Assembly: GCA_030704615.1 (NCBI GenBank)
Contig: CM060732.1
Location: 73,823,053-73,887,052 of the forward strand
Direction of reading: 5' to 3'
Length of the DNA stretch: 64,000 nt
From: Takakia lepidozioides
Taxonomy: Eukaryota > Streptophyta > Takakiopsida > Takakiales > Takakiaceae
Shown piece after piece: positions 24,001-37,700 of this stretch (positions are counted from its first letter, which is position 1; the number at the start of each line of letters is the position of its first letter). The notes under the pieces were generated by a model. The model worked only from the letters and a program-made list of their open reading frames with translations. It was not told where the DNA came from and did not search any database. A program made the translations under genes and the position numbers.

Positions 24001-25797
24001 CCCAATTTGGCTCGTGAACTATCCCTCGTTAATAGGTGTCTGCTTCATACCTTTATTTTTTAATCCCCTTACATGATGGTTATTCATTCAAATCCTGGTC
24101 TAGCTTACTATAACCCATGCTTCTTAATTCCTGGAGCACCCTCTAATGAACAGCGCCCATGCAAACTTGGGGGGCTTATTTATTGGCTTTTGAAGGGGAT
24201 ACTTTTGCGCAAGAGGTGCCATTGTTCCCATTGTATCGTGTTTGCTTATATCGATTGAGGTTAGTAGAACATGGATTGATTGCAAAAAATTAAAAGCAGA
24301 CTGACTGCACTGGCAATATGCAGTAAAATTGTAGAGAAGGGGGGACAACATTAAGATGTAGCGAATAATGCAAGGGGGTTGGGTGGGTGGGAGGAGTATC
24401 TACGGGAAATGATCAAAGGAATGCAACACTTTGGTGTTGCTATACCAGGCAGGAAGGAGGTGCACCACCGAAGCTACTGGACACACCAACCTCCAGCAGG
24501 GCATTGCAGACTCAAGGGCAGTTGGAAGTCACCTCGATTCCAAACAAGCAGTCTGTGTTACAGAGATTGTCCACCATCTCCAACCTGGAAATTGCAAAAT
24601 GGCCAATTTGGAAGCAAGCGACATCCACCAGGGTCCCAACAGCCAAGTGTGAAGTAAAGTAGAGGACTTTCAGAAGCCAGTGCTTTGGCTTGTGAAGTAG
24701 AGAGTCCTGAGAAGATATGTTTGTAGTCCACTGTGGATAGTGGTGCTTGTCCAAAACGTAGGAAGCGCAACAAAAAGGTGTCAGCTTGGCCATGTTTAAA
24801 GACATCAATCCATAATTTGTTGCTCCTGATATGTGGACCAGTATGGGTAAGAGAACCGTTATGTTCCCCAAAGCAGAGTTCTTGCAATAATCCAAGTGGT
24901 TCCCAATCAAGGGAACCACATCTGAGCAGTGCACGCTTGATTTCTGTTAGTGGCAGCAATATATTTAGACATTTGATTCTGTAACAGTAGAGCTAGCGCA
25001 CAGTTCGAGCATCAGATGTTAATATGCTAAATAGGGGCGTCAATCTAGGCATCCACAAAACAAGCATCCACTGGCATACCACCTGCATACCACTGGCTAA
25101 ATCTGAAACAGTTTGGTTTGAGTAGATAAGGAGATAAGTCCAATGTCTTTATTATCGCCTCACAAGTCTAGTATAATTTACAACCTGATATTTTGATCTT
25201 TCCAAGGTTTTCAGTAGAATATAGCAGCTTGTGAATTCTTCGCACTTCTGCATAACTCTGCAAGATTCGGATTAGAGAATTATGCTTCGCCATCTAGGGT
25301 CATACTTCAAGATCACTCAATCATAAGCCAGTGTAGTGCAATGAACTTCATACTTTACATATCAGCAGTCAGCTTGGAGTTAGCTTGATGTTGGTAGAGA
25401 TGTAGCAGCTGTGTATTCAGTTTTGATTGAACTCCATTCATCTTTTTACAGTGCAATAGAGTTTAGACTACACTTAACATGGAGCAATGTACTTGAACAT
25501 GCCTAGTGAAAGATCTCTCGACAATTTGTAGTCATAAATTAGATACTCCAGGCTGCAGGCAAAATTAATTCCGGATATCAAGTTTGCATCGTGACATTTT
25601 ATTCTCATCATCTCGTAGGCACCGTGTCTGAAGAAACCTGTACAAGAAAATATCGCTGAAAGCATTGGCCAAGTACTATCGAATCCCTGCTGCATATTCT
25701 ACACAATGTGTTGAACTAGGAAGTTGCAGCATATATAGTACATTTCTCTACAGGTGAGGAAACTAAATCATTAGATGAGAATGCGACTGGCCACAAT
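24001..25797. other. Intergenic region with an unclassified open frame
   Basis: A minus-strand frame of about 133 codons at 24558-24959 is open (LLPLTEIKRALLRCGSLDW near its start, FLLRFLRFGQAPLSTVD later) but matches nothing I recognise; it may be a remnant of a retroelement. The remainder, 25000-25797, shows no coding features and contains the 3' flank of the ELIP gene. Confidence 0.4.
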
Positions 25798-26758
25798 TTA
25801 CTGGCCGAAGACGGGGGCATGAACGAATAGCTCAGTAACAATGAGGGAGAAGAAGCCGATCATGGCTAGACGGCCATTCCAGCGCTCAGCCCTGGCGTTG
25901 AAGGGACCGAAGCTTCGGGCGTCGGTGGATTCCCCATTCATAATTGGCACCAGAGACGCGTATGTGAGCACTTGCACAGCGATCAAGAAATAGACGAGGC
26001 CGGTAGTGCCAGGATTGAATAACTGCTCCAACACTGTCAATCCGGTCACCTTCTCCGCAACCACTGCCCACACAAATCCCACCATAGCCTGCAATGTGCC
26101 AGCACAAGACGTTTTAATTCTAGAATGCAAACTCTGATGACGGGAAACGTTCAGCAAGCATCGACCCTGTCAGGAGTCGATGATTGCGACTGTTCTCGAC
26201 GTGGAGGGTGACGAGGTGACATTACGACGATGACATGTATGTGAATCCATAAATGAAGCTTTGCATCACTAGTAGCTTCAAGTGTGCGCACCATTGCACA
26301 GCCTACAATGGGTCTCGAGAAATGAGGAAAAATTGACACTTGATAAGATGTTAACTTACCAAACGTCCATTGATAGTCTCGGGTGCGGCTCCATCAAATG
26401 CAAACACGCTTGAAAATCCCTTGCTTCCTGTCTCGGGCCTCCTCTCCACTTCGGGACGTGGATAGAAAGACCCAGAGTTCGGCTTGGCTCCAAACACTGA
26501 CCGCTGCTCTGATTCATTAGTTTCCTGGTTCGTAAGGATCTCATCTTTTGTAATCTCTTTCTTGGTGCTCTTGTCGACTGCTTGCTTCACACCTGCCAAT
26601 GGTCCCTCACCAGCCTCGCAACGGACTCTGCCTGCAAGGGAGGTCATCAGCCTCGTAGAACTCGGAGTTACCAGTCTGCTAAAGCTGGACTTAACAGGCA
26701 AAGCCTGCAGGCCTCCAAGCTGGGCAGTAGCTGGCATGTGCGAAATTGTGGCTGCCAT
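25798..26758 (-). CDS. ELIP: Early light-inducible protein (ELIP), intact copy, 2 exons
   Basis: Exon 1 is 26758-26360 and exon 2 is 26088-25798; together 229 residues. The upstream frame extends to 26767 only with a TTG, so the ATG at 26758 is chosen. The first 50 or so residues are rich in Ser, Thr and Arg and fit a plastid transit peptide (MAATISHMPATAQLGG...). ELIPs are three-helix LHC-family proteins of the thylakoid that bind chlorophyll and carotenoid and protect the photosystems under high light or drying. The chlorophyll-binding motifs are present: PETINGRLAMVGF spanning the exon junction and ERWNGRLAMIGFFSLIVTE near the end, with a middle hydrophobic helix GLVYFLIAVQVLTYASLVP. It ends in PVFGQ. 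The intron sits inside the first LHC motif. Confidence 0.96.
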
Positions 26759-26940
26759 CTCGTTCAAGGCTCTGAAACAGGTACAGATGCAAATGCGAGC
26801 TCTTCAAGTCCCACACCAACTCGAAGCTGATGAACCCGATACTCAGAGCAAAAGCGAAATCTTGAGAATGTGACTGTTGTGTGTTCTGTCGGCGATGAAC
26901 TGAGGTGTGTGAGATGGTAGATTGCAGCGACGCAGGGCAA

Positions 26941-27141
26941 TATATAGAATTAGATCTGAAACCAACCTATTCTCCCGATCGCTTCACTTTGACTCATTAC
27001 GTGTCAGTGAAAATACGAACCCAACATGATGATCTCACCAACACTCACAAAATCGATGATGCGGCACAGTTGCCGTGGCTTCTTCATGGGCGTTCTTCGT
27101 TGCGTTCAGGACACTTGGAGTACAGCACTTTTGCACGTGTC
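26941..27141 (-). promoter_or_regulatory. Putative ELIP promoter: TATA box and ABRE-like motifs
   Basis: A TATATA box (26941-26946, reading on the minus strand) lies about 185 bases before the ATG. ACGTGTC, the core of abscisic-acid-response elements, occurs at 26999-27005 and again at 27135-27141 (GCACGTGTCC). ELIP genes are commonly induced by light and drying stress, which fits; function is inferred. Confidence 0.5.
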
Positions 27142-28731
27142 CAGATTTGCCAAGCGAACTTTTTGGTGGAGGAGCCACGTTGAGCGTTAGCATAATTACC
27201 ACGGACATGTGATCGCTTTCCCCCCTGGCCTGTTTTCCATGCATGTTCAGGTATAGACTTGATCTAACACGACAGGTTTGATTGAGGGCCAAGGGAAGGG
27301 GATGACTCGGATGAGTTATAAGAAGCCACCAGTAGCAATGTCAAAAGCAATTTGTCACAGCTTTGAAAGCTTGTCCAATGACCCATGGCGTGGATCCCTA
27401 AAATAGATCGATGGGCGCTGTAGACGTAAAGTGCTACAGTGACTTCATGAGCTTGGGCGCCCCCTCAGTGGTCAGGGAGTGGAGTGGAAGAAAGTGGATT
27501 CTTGTCCGATCAATGGCATCTCATCCAGGGTTCGTAGCTCTTTACTCTTGTAGAAACTAGAAAGTCTCTCCAGGGCTCTTGGCTTTGACAAAGTCAATCA
27601 CCTGGAGCTGGACGTACTAAAGGTCCTTTAGTATGTCTGAAACGTAGATATCTCTCTCGTTTCTTTTTCATTGATTGCACGAGAAAGGTACTTAGTTGCA
27701 ACCGCTTGCGTGCGTCGATATTCTCTGCTGGATACTCTGTTTTGTGGAAGATACCCATCACGTGCGTTTTTTATGAACTTGAAAGTTATGAGCATTGCCC
27801 ACGGAAATATTGTGGCAAGTTTCAAGTGGTACAAGGATTTCCAGTTCACTCCTTAATACGGAGGGATTCTTACCACACATGTGACACACGTTGCTGTGGT
27901 TCCTCTGGAGCTGTGCAGAGCCACAACGGTCAATCCACTCAGGGAGGAAATGGATAAGGGCATGTTTTCAATGATATTTCCTTGCACAGGTTGCTAGAAG
28001 GCTTGAAGCCAAATGGTGTCACCTTTATGTCTCCTCTATGCATGTAATTGTGGGCATGGTGGAGGAAGGGCATCACTTTTTTGGTTTCAATGTATCAAGA
28101 TGATGGCCTCACTCCAACAGTGGAGTATTTCGGCTGTATAGGGGCCCTTCTTGGCTGTCAAGTCCGAGTGGATGAGGTGAAGGACCTAATAAGATAGTTC
28201 CAACTGAACCACTTGCCAAGGTCGAGGACCTTGCTTGGTGCCTGCCAAGTTCCTACCAAGTTCACAACGATATGGAGTGCAGTACATGAGAACAATGCAT
28301 GGACAAATGGGATCCGGGCGCCATAGCTTATGCTCACGTTAAAGCAAATTCATGGTGGACAGCAGGGTGGACAACAGGGTACATATTTCCGTCGCAGATG
28401 ACATTGTTTCCAAGAATTGAGAGTAAATTCGTTCTGAACTGAAGAGAGTGTCTGGATCTATGAAAGGCCTCAGATTGATCCATATACTGTGAGACAATGT
28501 ATGGGGCAGCGGGTCCTGCAGCAAAGGCCATAGTGTCATGGCAAGGAGTGGCCATAGCTTGTGCGCCCGCGTGGCGCACAGGGCCGGGCAGCAGGGTGGT
28601 CCGCAGGAGGACCTGTGGGGCAACCCCGGCACGATCGCCACAGTCTGTGGGACAGTGTGCCGAGGATCGCCATCGCCATCGCAAAGAGTGTTGTGTGTTT
28701 GCGAGGGGTTGTGGTGAGAGAAGAAGCGGCC
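27142..28731. other. Intergenic region between the ELIP and ATP synthase genes
   Basis: The two genes are divergently transcribed, so this region holds both upstream flanks. Open frames on both strands from 28334 to 28923 overlap the ATP synthase exon and show no family motifs. Nothing else is recognised. Confidence 0.45.
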
Positions 28732-31700
28732 ATGGCTCCCACGTCCGTAGGGAGGCCGGCGTTGGTGGTGGCATTTTCTGAGGTGCGGAGGAACTGGCCT
28801 TTCGTGGTTGGCTTCGGTGTCACTGTCACCCTTGTCTTGAAGCTGACCACGAGCCTCGATCGTAAGCATCATCTCTTGTTGTGATCGATTTCTGACCTCC
28901 AATTTGAGATTCCATGCTCCCAACCTTTAGTAACGATGGCATATCCTCATTACCTTCACTGAATTTAAATTGTTTTTCTGTTTATGCAGCGGCGGACGCC
29001 CAGAAGTCAACGTTTGTTGTTAGAATTGAGCAATAGCATGAACAAGAACTAAAATCTTAGACTAAAGCTAAAACTAAAGCTCTCCTCCCAACCAGAGAAA
29101 CCACCATCATACTCTTACACTTAGATTAGTGGCTTCACCCCCCAGCTTGTACAAGAAGGTCTCTAGAAAGTCCTACTTGGTCACTTCCACTTCCACTATG
29201 GTGACCATCCACCTTCTAGCCATTCACCTTCCAATGGTGAGTTAAACAAGTTAGTCACTTAGACTTCTAACCTTTTGGCCTTCAAGACTCTTAGTCTTCT
29301 AGATATGTTTAATTACTTCCAACACTCCCACTCATTTAAACCATATTATTGAGCTACTTCGCTTGTCTTTGGAGAAGAGACACCAAGTAAGGCTGAACGC
29401 TTGATGTGTTTTGTTTGTGGTAGACTCTTCGTTAAAACATCCGCAACCATATCTCCTGTAGCACAATAGATCACCTTGATCTCTCCCTTGCATACAACTT
29501 CCCATATGTAGTGATATTGCACTTCAATGTGCTTCGTCCTTGAATGATACTTCGGATTCTGACTTAGTGCAATCACACTTTGATTGTCACAATAGAGACT
29601 CATAGGTAGTGATTGGAGATGACCCAAATCTCCAAGCCACTTTCGTAACCAAATAGCCTCATTTGCTGCTTGTGTAATGGACATGTACTCAGCTTTTGTT
29701 GATGACAATGCTGTTGCAACTTGTCGCTTACTAGACCAAGATACAACTCCACCTACTAGTACAAAAAACGGGTTTCATGACATTTTTTTTTACTGTTTTC
29801 ATGACTCTTTTGATCATTTTGACTCATTTTTTACTCTTTTGCAAAGAGTCATGCAGACCGTGTCGTTACGATGACTTTAATATCCGCATCGTGAATATGA
29901 CTCTGGGTGACATCTCCTGTGAGCAAGATACATGACCCTGTTTTTCGTCATGTCCGTGACTGTTTTCTAGCAATACACGACTCTCCCCGGACTGCGACGT
30001 GTCAATTTCAGATGACGACAAGTGTAGGGACGATGCTATTTCGCACGCATGCCACAACGAGCCACATGTTCATGTTGAACAATACCACGTGTTGGATCTA
30101 GCAACTTTTCGAGAGTCATGGATCTGCCTGTGGATGCGTTCGTGCCCGGATACGTGGCGCTCTCTGTATGGTTTCAGATAGGAATGGGAAACTACCCTAG
30201 TCATGAGCATGACCATTTTTTAAACTTGTGGTCGTGGATCTGTCTCAAGTCTCATTGAGTGGTTACGTGGCGCATAGTGTATGGTGTGAATTTGACATGT
30301 GAAAGGTATTTGAGTCATGAGCATGACCTCATTGGTTTGAGTTCATGAGCATGACTGAACACGTGTCACGTTTTGCATGGCTGTTGGTGCCCAGAGTCAT
30401 GGGCCTGACCCATCTCTACTCCACATATAATATTCTAACTGGCCGAAATTTTTAATATTTACCTGAATAACGTTTTTTTTATTTTTTTATTTTTCAAAGA
30501 ACAGGGACAATGGTTTAATTTGTATTGTATGTTTACTGAATTATTATGTTTATATGTATTGAAATATTATACCATTTATATACAATTTATAATATAGAGA
30601 ATATATGCACAAATACACGGTGTCATGAGCGAGTTGGGTAAAAAATAATTCGACAATTGATGGAAAATATGAGAGGAAGACACAAGACACTATGTTTAAA
30701 GTCTGTGCACATTGCCAAAGGATCAACAAAAAACCTTACTGTTTGAAAGAATATAATCTCTCAACGGTAGCCCAACTACTCACTGCACATGTATGGATCC
30801 AAAAAAGTGACAGACCGAGCACCTTCCTCCTCGCTGATTGTCTATAGTATGCCTCCTTCTGCCCCAAGACCTTCTGCCTCCTTCCTTACAAGAGATCAAG
30901 AGCGCATGACCTGCACATGAATGTGCACATGAATGTGCACATGTACAAGCAAATCAACACCAAGTGCAGATTCCAATAGGAGTGTGCATTAAAAGAGAGA
31001 AATAATCATAGTTCTCATTTGTTGAAGCATCCAGAATAGTCATTCATGTGGGCAAGTTCCCATAGACCTGCTTTGGAAAAACTAAGGTTGACTCTTGCTA
31101 TGCTATAAGGCAGATTTCCAGCTTCAGGTTGTTATGGCAATTCATATAATCAAGCCAAAGTTCAGCAAAACCAAGTACCGACTCAGTGGAAGAGAACTGA
31201 GCAGACTGCATGGAGTTCAGTTGGAGAGCTATACCAGTTTGAATGCTGGTGAAAGAAGCTAGTGGAATTAAATGGGCCTCAAAACTTGTTTGCAAAACGA
31301 CCATAAGAGTGTCCTGCCAACCAAACCCCTTTAGAATGTGATACACATAGAAGAGCAGACCGGGATGTGTACCTTAGATAACAACCCCACGGCTAGTTGG
31401 AGCTCACTTGGAAAGTAATCAGTGATAATTCATATTTTGCAAACCTGTGGAACTGCTCCCACCCAATACAATTATATCTTCCTTGCATACATTCAAATGA
31501 AGTGTACTGGAGCGTACCATGATGTCCAATGAGCCCAATTTGAAGGAGTGCAATAAAGCCCGCAATGGCAAGCGCTTTATTCTCAAGTAAAGACTCGTGA
31601 TTTGTTAATCCATCTCTGGCACAGGGCCCTTCCACTTGAAGTTGTCTGCATATGCTTTTGGCTGTATGTCATACCAAACCAGTATCAGATCCACCCCTTG

Positions 31701-34700
31701 AGACTTGAACCCAAACCAACAGCAACCAGTCTGGGACCTTATGTGACAAAAATGCAAAACTACACCAAAGAATTTGCACCAGAAGATATGCATTTCAAAA
31801 CAAATAACACTTAAGTTACATACCTTCTGAAGCGCCTGGTGGGGCTCCCTGACCTACAAATAAGACAACGGACATTCAAGCTTGTGAAAGTTAGTGAATG
31901 CAACTATTGGATTACAGAATCAACAGAAGATGGAGAGTCCATGCTTAAGTAACATGAACAGAACGTTGTGGCACCACGAGTGGCAGTTTTTATAACTGCA
32001 GCAACAGCATCAACGCTCATCCCATAGCTGCCCTCCTCCAATTGTAGGCATTGATGTTTGTTGTTCCCTGCTCCATCCATCTCTGAGTGGGGAACCCTGC
32101 GAGTTGCCACTATAACAGCTTCAGCACTCATGCCACCGGTTCTCAAAACTTCCCCATTTTCAGTAGGAAGAGTCACAGCCTTTAGCACACCATACTGATC
32201 ATCCGTCATGCCTCTTAACTCTACTTCATCTCTTTCTCTTTCTGTGATGTAGCCAGGGCCCATCTCCAAGGAGGGTTCTGTTGAAAGAAGTGAATTGGTT
32301 TCAGATCCATTGTTGCTCGCTGGTCGTGAGGAAGGCCCAGTCTCATCTGCTAGTAAGGGAGTTTCTGAACTGACAAGTCCACCGGACGCCTGCCCTGATT
32401 CTTGTTGCAACCCACACTATTTTGACTCTTTAGCCTACCACATTACTACCAATACAAACTCTCAGTCCTCTGAAGATCTTGAAGAACACCAAAATAAACT
32501 TGAGACATAACCATGACATTAACTTGGAAATTCCACTAGCATCTATTACTACAAAAATCTAAGGTATAAGATTTCTCGAAGTACAATAGCCATATCAAGC
32601 GCCAACTGACTGCTCATTGCTCAGAGGCCAAAACACAGTTCAAGGTTTAGTTATAAGCTGCTCAGTATTGAAGTTGGAGTCAATTTAGTATCTTCATCTC
32701 TACCTATTTTTGCTCTCTTGGTATTAGTTATTGTACCTTCGCTAGCACCCGAAGAAAGAATTTTCCAACTTGTGGCTTGTTAACCAAATAGCTGCACATT
32801 CACCACAACATGCACCTATATAGGACTGGTGGTGATATAAATCTGCACAAAGACTGTCCATACATGCTTACAAATGAGATTTCAGTACACACACTTTTGA
32901 TGGTGGGTGCTAAAGACAACTATGTCACCAAGCTGACTTGACCAGGCCATCGTACTTCATCTCGGTACCCAACCATCCTCATTACTCACTACAACAGATC
33001 GCGCTATTTATGACTGTATATATGACTGTATATATGACTATTCTACAGTCATAAATGGTACATATGACTTCTATGACTGTAAGTCGTGCAAACCAAGTGA
33101 ATACAATGAGTACAGGATGGTACGGTCCGGATGACTACAGTCAGATGAACCAAATGATATCTCTCACTGCAGTCATATATTCCATACTGCAGTCGCCGCT
33201 GCCGCGCCACGTGCCGAGGCGCAATTGATTAAAAAAATTAAATTAAATTAAAAAACTAGAAAAATTAAAAACAGATGTCAGTCGTCGCGTCGCACCGCAT
33301 TGTGCCACGTGGTAGCCCATCTAGGGTACCACGTGTTATCTATAGCTTGTATATTAACCCTAGGGCCATCTTATCCATTTGATTGTACTTAGAGGAGTTT
33401 GAACCTACAACCTCTTTACTATAAGAGTTATAGTTCACTCCTTGCTAACCAATACACCCATTAATCATTCATGTGATCATTTGGTGTTTTAATTGTATTA
33501 TACACACCAAATTACAAAATCCCCAGTAGTCATCATGACTATGTAACCTCATCCATGTACACTGTAGTCATGGAAATGACTATGAATGGTGAACTAAATC
33601 TGGTCAATTGCCGTTAACCAATCTTCCGCCCATTCCGGAGCCATGTAGTCATACAGACAACTACTTAGATAGACGACTACTTAGTTCATATGACTACAGT
33701 CGTATGAATGACTGCAGTCGTATGAATGACTGCGAGAGGTCAATTTCATATAAAAACATGGTGCAGTCATGGTCAAAGTCAAGAAAACCATGACTACCAC
33801 GGTTTGGCAGTCATAACTACCGTGATCTGTTGTAGTGACTATTGTGTAAGCAACAAGGCAGAAAAACCTCACTTATAGAACCAGACATACTGGTGAGGGT
33901 TCAGCTCAGATAGTTGGGTCATCATTGTCTTCTCAGTTTTGATTGTGAAATAGTCCAGCAAATGCTACACGAACGAGCCAATACCACACTCAGTCAACAC
34001 CATCCTCTGGAAACCTTCATATATAACACTGAAAATAGTGCTTTATAGGCTCTCTTGCATGCTCATTGAATTAAAAATCACAATGCTCAGTCTTACTGAC
34101 CTATATTTAAACTGCACAATCACATGTACTGGCACCAAGCTTAGGAAGTAGATCCGGAAACTAAAATGTTCAACTGAATCAAAGGTCATCTCTAGACCTC
34201 ATGCACGATTTTGGGCAACATGAGCTTGACAATGAAAATTCCCTTTGGACCCATTCATGCTCTGGCACAGCACAACTTCTGCTCTACATTGCACATCAAG
34301 CGATAAGCCTTTAAGGCTTAAAAACCTCAAACAACCCTTAGAAACGAGGCCAATGAGAAGAGAGATTAGCGCAAACAACCTTCTCCACATCGTCAAAAAT
34401 CTCCTCATATTGTCCTCCAAGTTCATCCACAACCAACGGTGCATGATGGCCACTCGAACAGGCAGGAACCATGTGCACCAACACACATGCACTGGTGCGG
34501 CAGTCTTGCCATGCCTGCGTCGGCGTACTTTGCAGCTGAAGCCGCCCTCGTCTTCTTCGTTGTCCCACATACTGCTGAGGTACATATACCTTCGCGGCAG
34601 CCACTCCGCAAGCACTGGATGATGGTGCGGTCTCAGAGCTCCCACTTGTGCCACAACTGCAAGCCCTTCCTGAAATAGGTCGAAGAAGAAGGTGCCCTCA

Positions 34701-37700
34701 CTATATTGTCATCGACCTTGTGTCATGACCCATGGAGGATTTGACTGAACCCAAGAAGACCTCTTATGTGTGCTGCTTGTGTCTGTAGTCAGGTAATGTC
34801 GGATTGGTATGTGAGAACCACCACGGTGCAGCTGAGCGGGCAGAGATTGAAACACGGCCTGCTCCAACCACCACAGATCCACACAATGAGCCAGCTTACG
34901 AATTCAATACGCAAATTCAAGGCCGAGTCTGATGAGAGGGCAAAACAGGCTGAAATAGGTCGAAGAAGAGGGTGCCCTCACCACATTGTCCTCGACCTTG
35001 TGTCGTGACCCATGGAGGATTTGATTGACCATGAACCCAAGATGACCTCTTGTGTGTGGTGCTTGTGTCTGTAGTCAAGTAATGTCGGATTGGTCTGTGA
35101 GAACCACCACGGTGCTTACCGGGCAGAGACTGAAACATGGCCTGCTAAGACCAAGCTGACTCTCCCAAGAACCTTGTAAACATCGGGAAGAATACCAAAT
35201 CACGGTACTCTGCTCCGTGCTCCAAGGTAGAGGTTTGTGCTCGAAAATTCGACAACATCAACATTTTGACAAGGTCCTTTACTGAGGGGTGCCAGTGAGC
35301 TTTGAACAACATTCATGCAAGTTGTTTTGGGTTCCATTGGGCTCTACACGATGAGGAACAACGAACATGCCCAGACTTACACAGATGCTACAAGTATGAG
35401 ACCTATAGTACCCGCTTCACCAAAAGATGCCAAAGCCCTGCAATGTGCCCACGATTTATCCAACAATACTGTGAGCAACCTTGGCTAGGGCTGCCCTGAT
35501 GGCTTCACCCCTTCCTGTATCATCATCTGATCGAAGATCTCTAAAGCCCTCCTTATGACACCCATGTTGAGCATATCCTACAACCGATACACTCCACGAA
35601 CCATTTTGTCAAACACTTGATGGGCATCCTCCTCCCGTTCCAAACATCACCGAAAGCAGAAGTTGGCAGCCCTTTCAAAGCCTACCCACTGCACTTCAAC
35701 AAGAACAAGAACAACAATTAGTCACTCCTCACAAATCCTCTAAGTGATTGTGAACTAAAAAGCAAGAACCCTAAAATTTGATCTTGAATACTTTATATTT
35801 CAACTAAATAATATTACTATTATTTTGGAAATTGCTGCCGTGGAAAGAGAATAGAGAATTAAACCGCTCCGGAGCAGCCACGTGTCTTTTCCAAGGTCCT
35901 TTACTGAGGGGTGCTAGTGAGCTTCAGTAAGCAGTATGTCACCATAGGATCCATTGGCCTGCCGCTATGACCTCCACATTTTGCCTTTCTTCTTGACTAA
36001 CCAGAGCATCCCCTCTATCGCTACCCTGGTAGGCTCTCGGAGTGGGAAGAAGGGTGGGGGGCGGTCTTCAAAAGTACCGAATGAAATAGATGGATGAAAT
36101 CATCCAAATCCTTGTATGTAATAAAATCATCCAATTGATGAATGAAAATAATCAAATTTTCATTCATGTAATGAAATCATCCATCAATGGATTTTCATAA
36201 AAGTCATGCAAATGACCTTATCTTGGTCAAAGGGAGTTGACTACACCAATCTAAAAATTTAGAGTCATCTGCATTGTTATTTAGAGTCATGTTCGTGACC
36301 CATGATCACGACTCTAGTCCAGTCAAACGACGTTGACCGGGATAGAGGCATATACACGACCCTTTTTGGTCATTTTCGGTCATACCCACGACATTTTTGA
36401 ACCTTAAAGACATTGAGTCATGGTTTGAGTCATGAAAACCATGACTTTCAAAAAAAAAAAAAAAAAAAACATGATTTGGCGTAGTGAGAAGAAAACAATG
36501 GCTTGAAGTTGATTTTCTGCTATCAACGTCTCCTGCCCAGTCAGCATCAGCAAACCCCAACAAGCTTGGATCTTCCACTCTCTTGTAGAGTAGACCAGAG
36601 GTTGATGTTCCTCTTAGATATCGAAATATCCTCTTCACTGCTTTCCAATGGGTTTGTTCGAGATCTGAAAGAAATTGTGAGACGACTCCCACTGAATGTG
36701 CAATGTCTGGCCTAGTACAAACCATTCAATACATCAAACTGCCAACTGCGCTTTGATAAGGAGTTTTCCTCATATCCTCCTGCTCTTCTTGAGTCTTAGG
36801 TGCCATGTCCTTTGTAAGTTCAAACCAACTTCGAGAGGAGTTGATGTTGGCTTACTCATCTCCAACTTAAACCTTTGTAGAATGGTCTCAATGTATTGTC
36901 GTTGATGCATGAATACTGTATGGTTCACTCGATCTCTGCTGATTTGAATACCAGGACAGAACCGAATCTCACCCATGCCAGTCATGGCAAACTCAGCACT
37001 CAACAGTGCTTTGGTTTCTGGCAACAACCTTTGACGATCGTTGGTGACAATGATTGTGTCATCCACATATAAAGCTATGACCACAAATTACTCTCCCATC
37101 TTTTTCACATAGATATTTGTGTCAGCAATGCTTCGCTCAAATCTTGTCTTTAAGAGATAAACATCGATTTTAGCATACTAAGCTCGAGGACTTTGTTTCA
37201 GTCCATACAAACTCTTTTGCAACTTATACACAATATCACTTCCTCTTTGTACAAACCCTTCAGGTTGTCTCATGTAGATCTCTTCTTGTAGTTCTCCATT
37301 CAAAAATGTCGTCTTAACATCCATTTGATGAACTTCGTGATCATGTTGAGCTGCAAGAGCTAACAACAATCTGATAGAGGAAATCTTCACCACTGGTGAG
37401 AAGATTTCATTATAATCTACTCCTTGAACTTGTGCAAAGCCTTTAGCTACAAGACGAGCTTTGTACCAGTAAATAGATCCATCAGCTTTGTACTTCAACT
37501 TGAAGATCCACTTGCAACCAATGGCTCTTCGTCCTATAGGCAACCTAGTGAGTGTCCATGCTTTGTTTTGCATTAATGAATCCAACTCTGAGTTGATTGC
37601 TTCTTCCCACTGTAGTTTGTCTAAAGAGCGCATCGCTTCCTCATATATAGCAGCTACACCATTCTGCTCAGGTGTATATGGAACAGTAAGCTGTCGAGCT

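Larger units (their letters stand above)
29754..36486. mobile_element. CACTA-like element nested in copia, with captured gene fragments (Pack-CACTA-like)
   Basis: The copia frame breaks exactly at 29753 and resumes at 36487. The right end reads CACTACGCCAAATCATG on the minus strand; the left end reads TACTAGTACAAAAAACGGG, a weaker match to the same terminus. Inside both ends the motif CATGACTC/GAGTCATG is repeated many times in both orientations (about 29770-30420 and 36190-36450), the subterminal repeats expected of CACTA elements. No transposase was found, so it is non-autonomous. The interior contains an RbcX-like exon, an unidentified acidic exon-like frame, a tandem duplication and a nested MITE. 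A 3-bp target duplication could not be confirmed, so the exact ends may be off by a few bases. Confidence 0.75.

Noticed and set aside
28334-28923. Overlapping minus-strand frames of 146 and 194 codons
   Set aside because: They lie opposite the ATP synthase exon and its GC-rich leader; no recognisable protein and no splice support.
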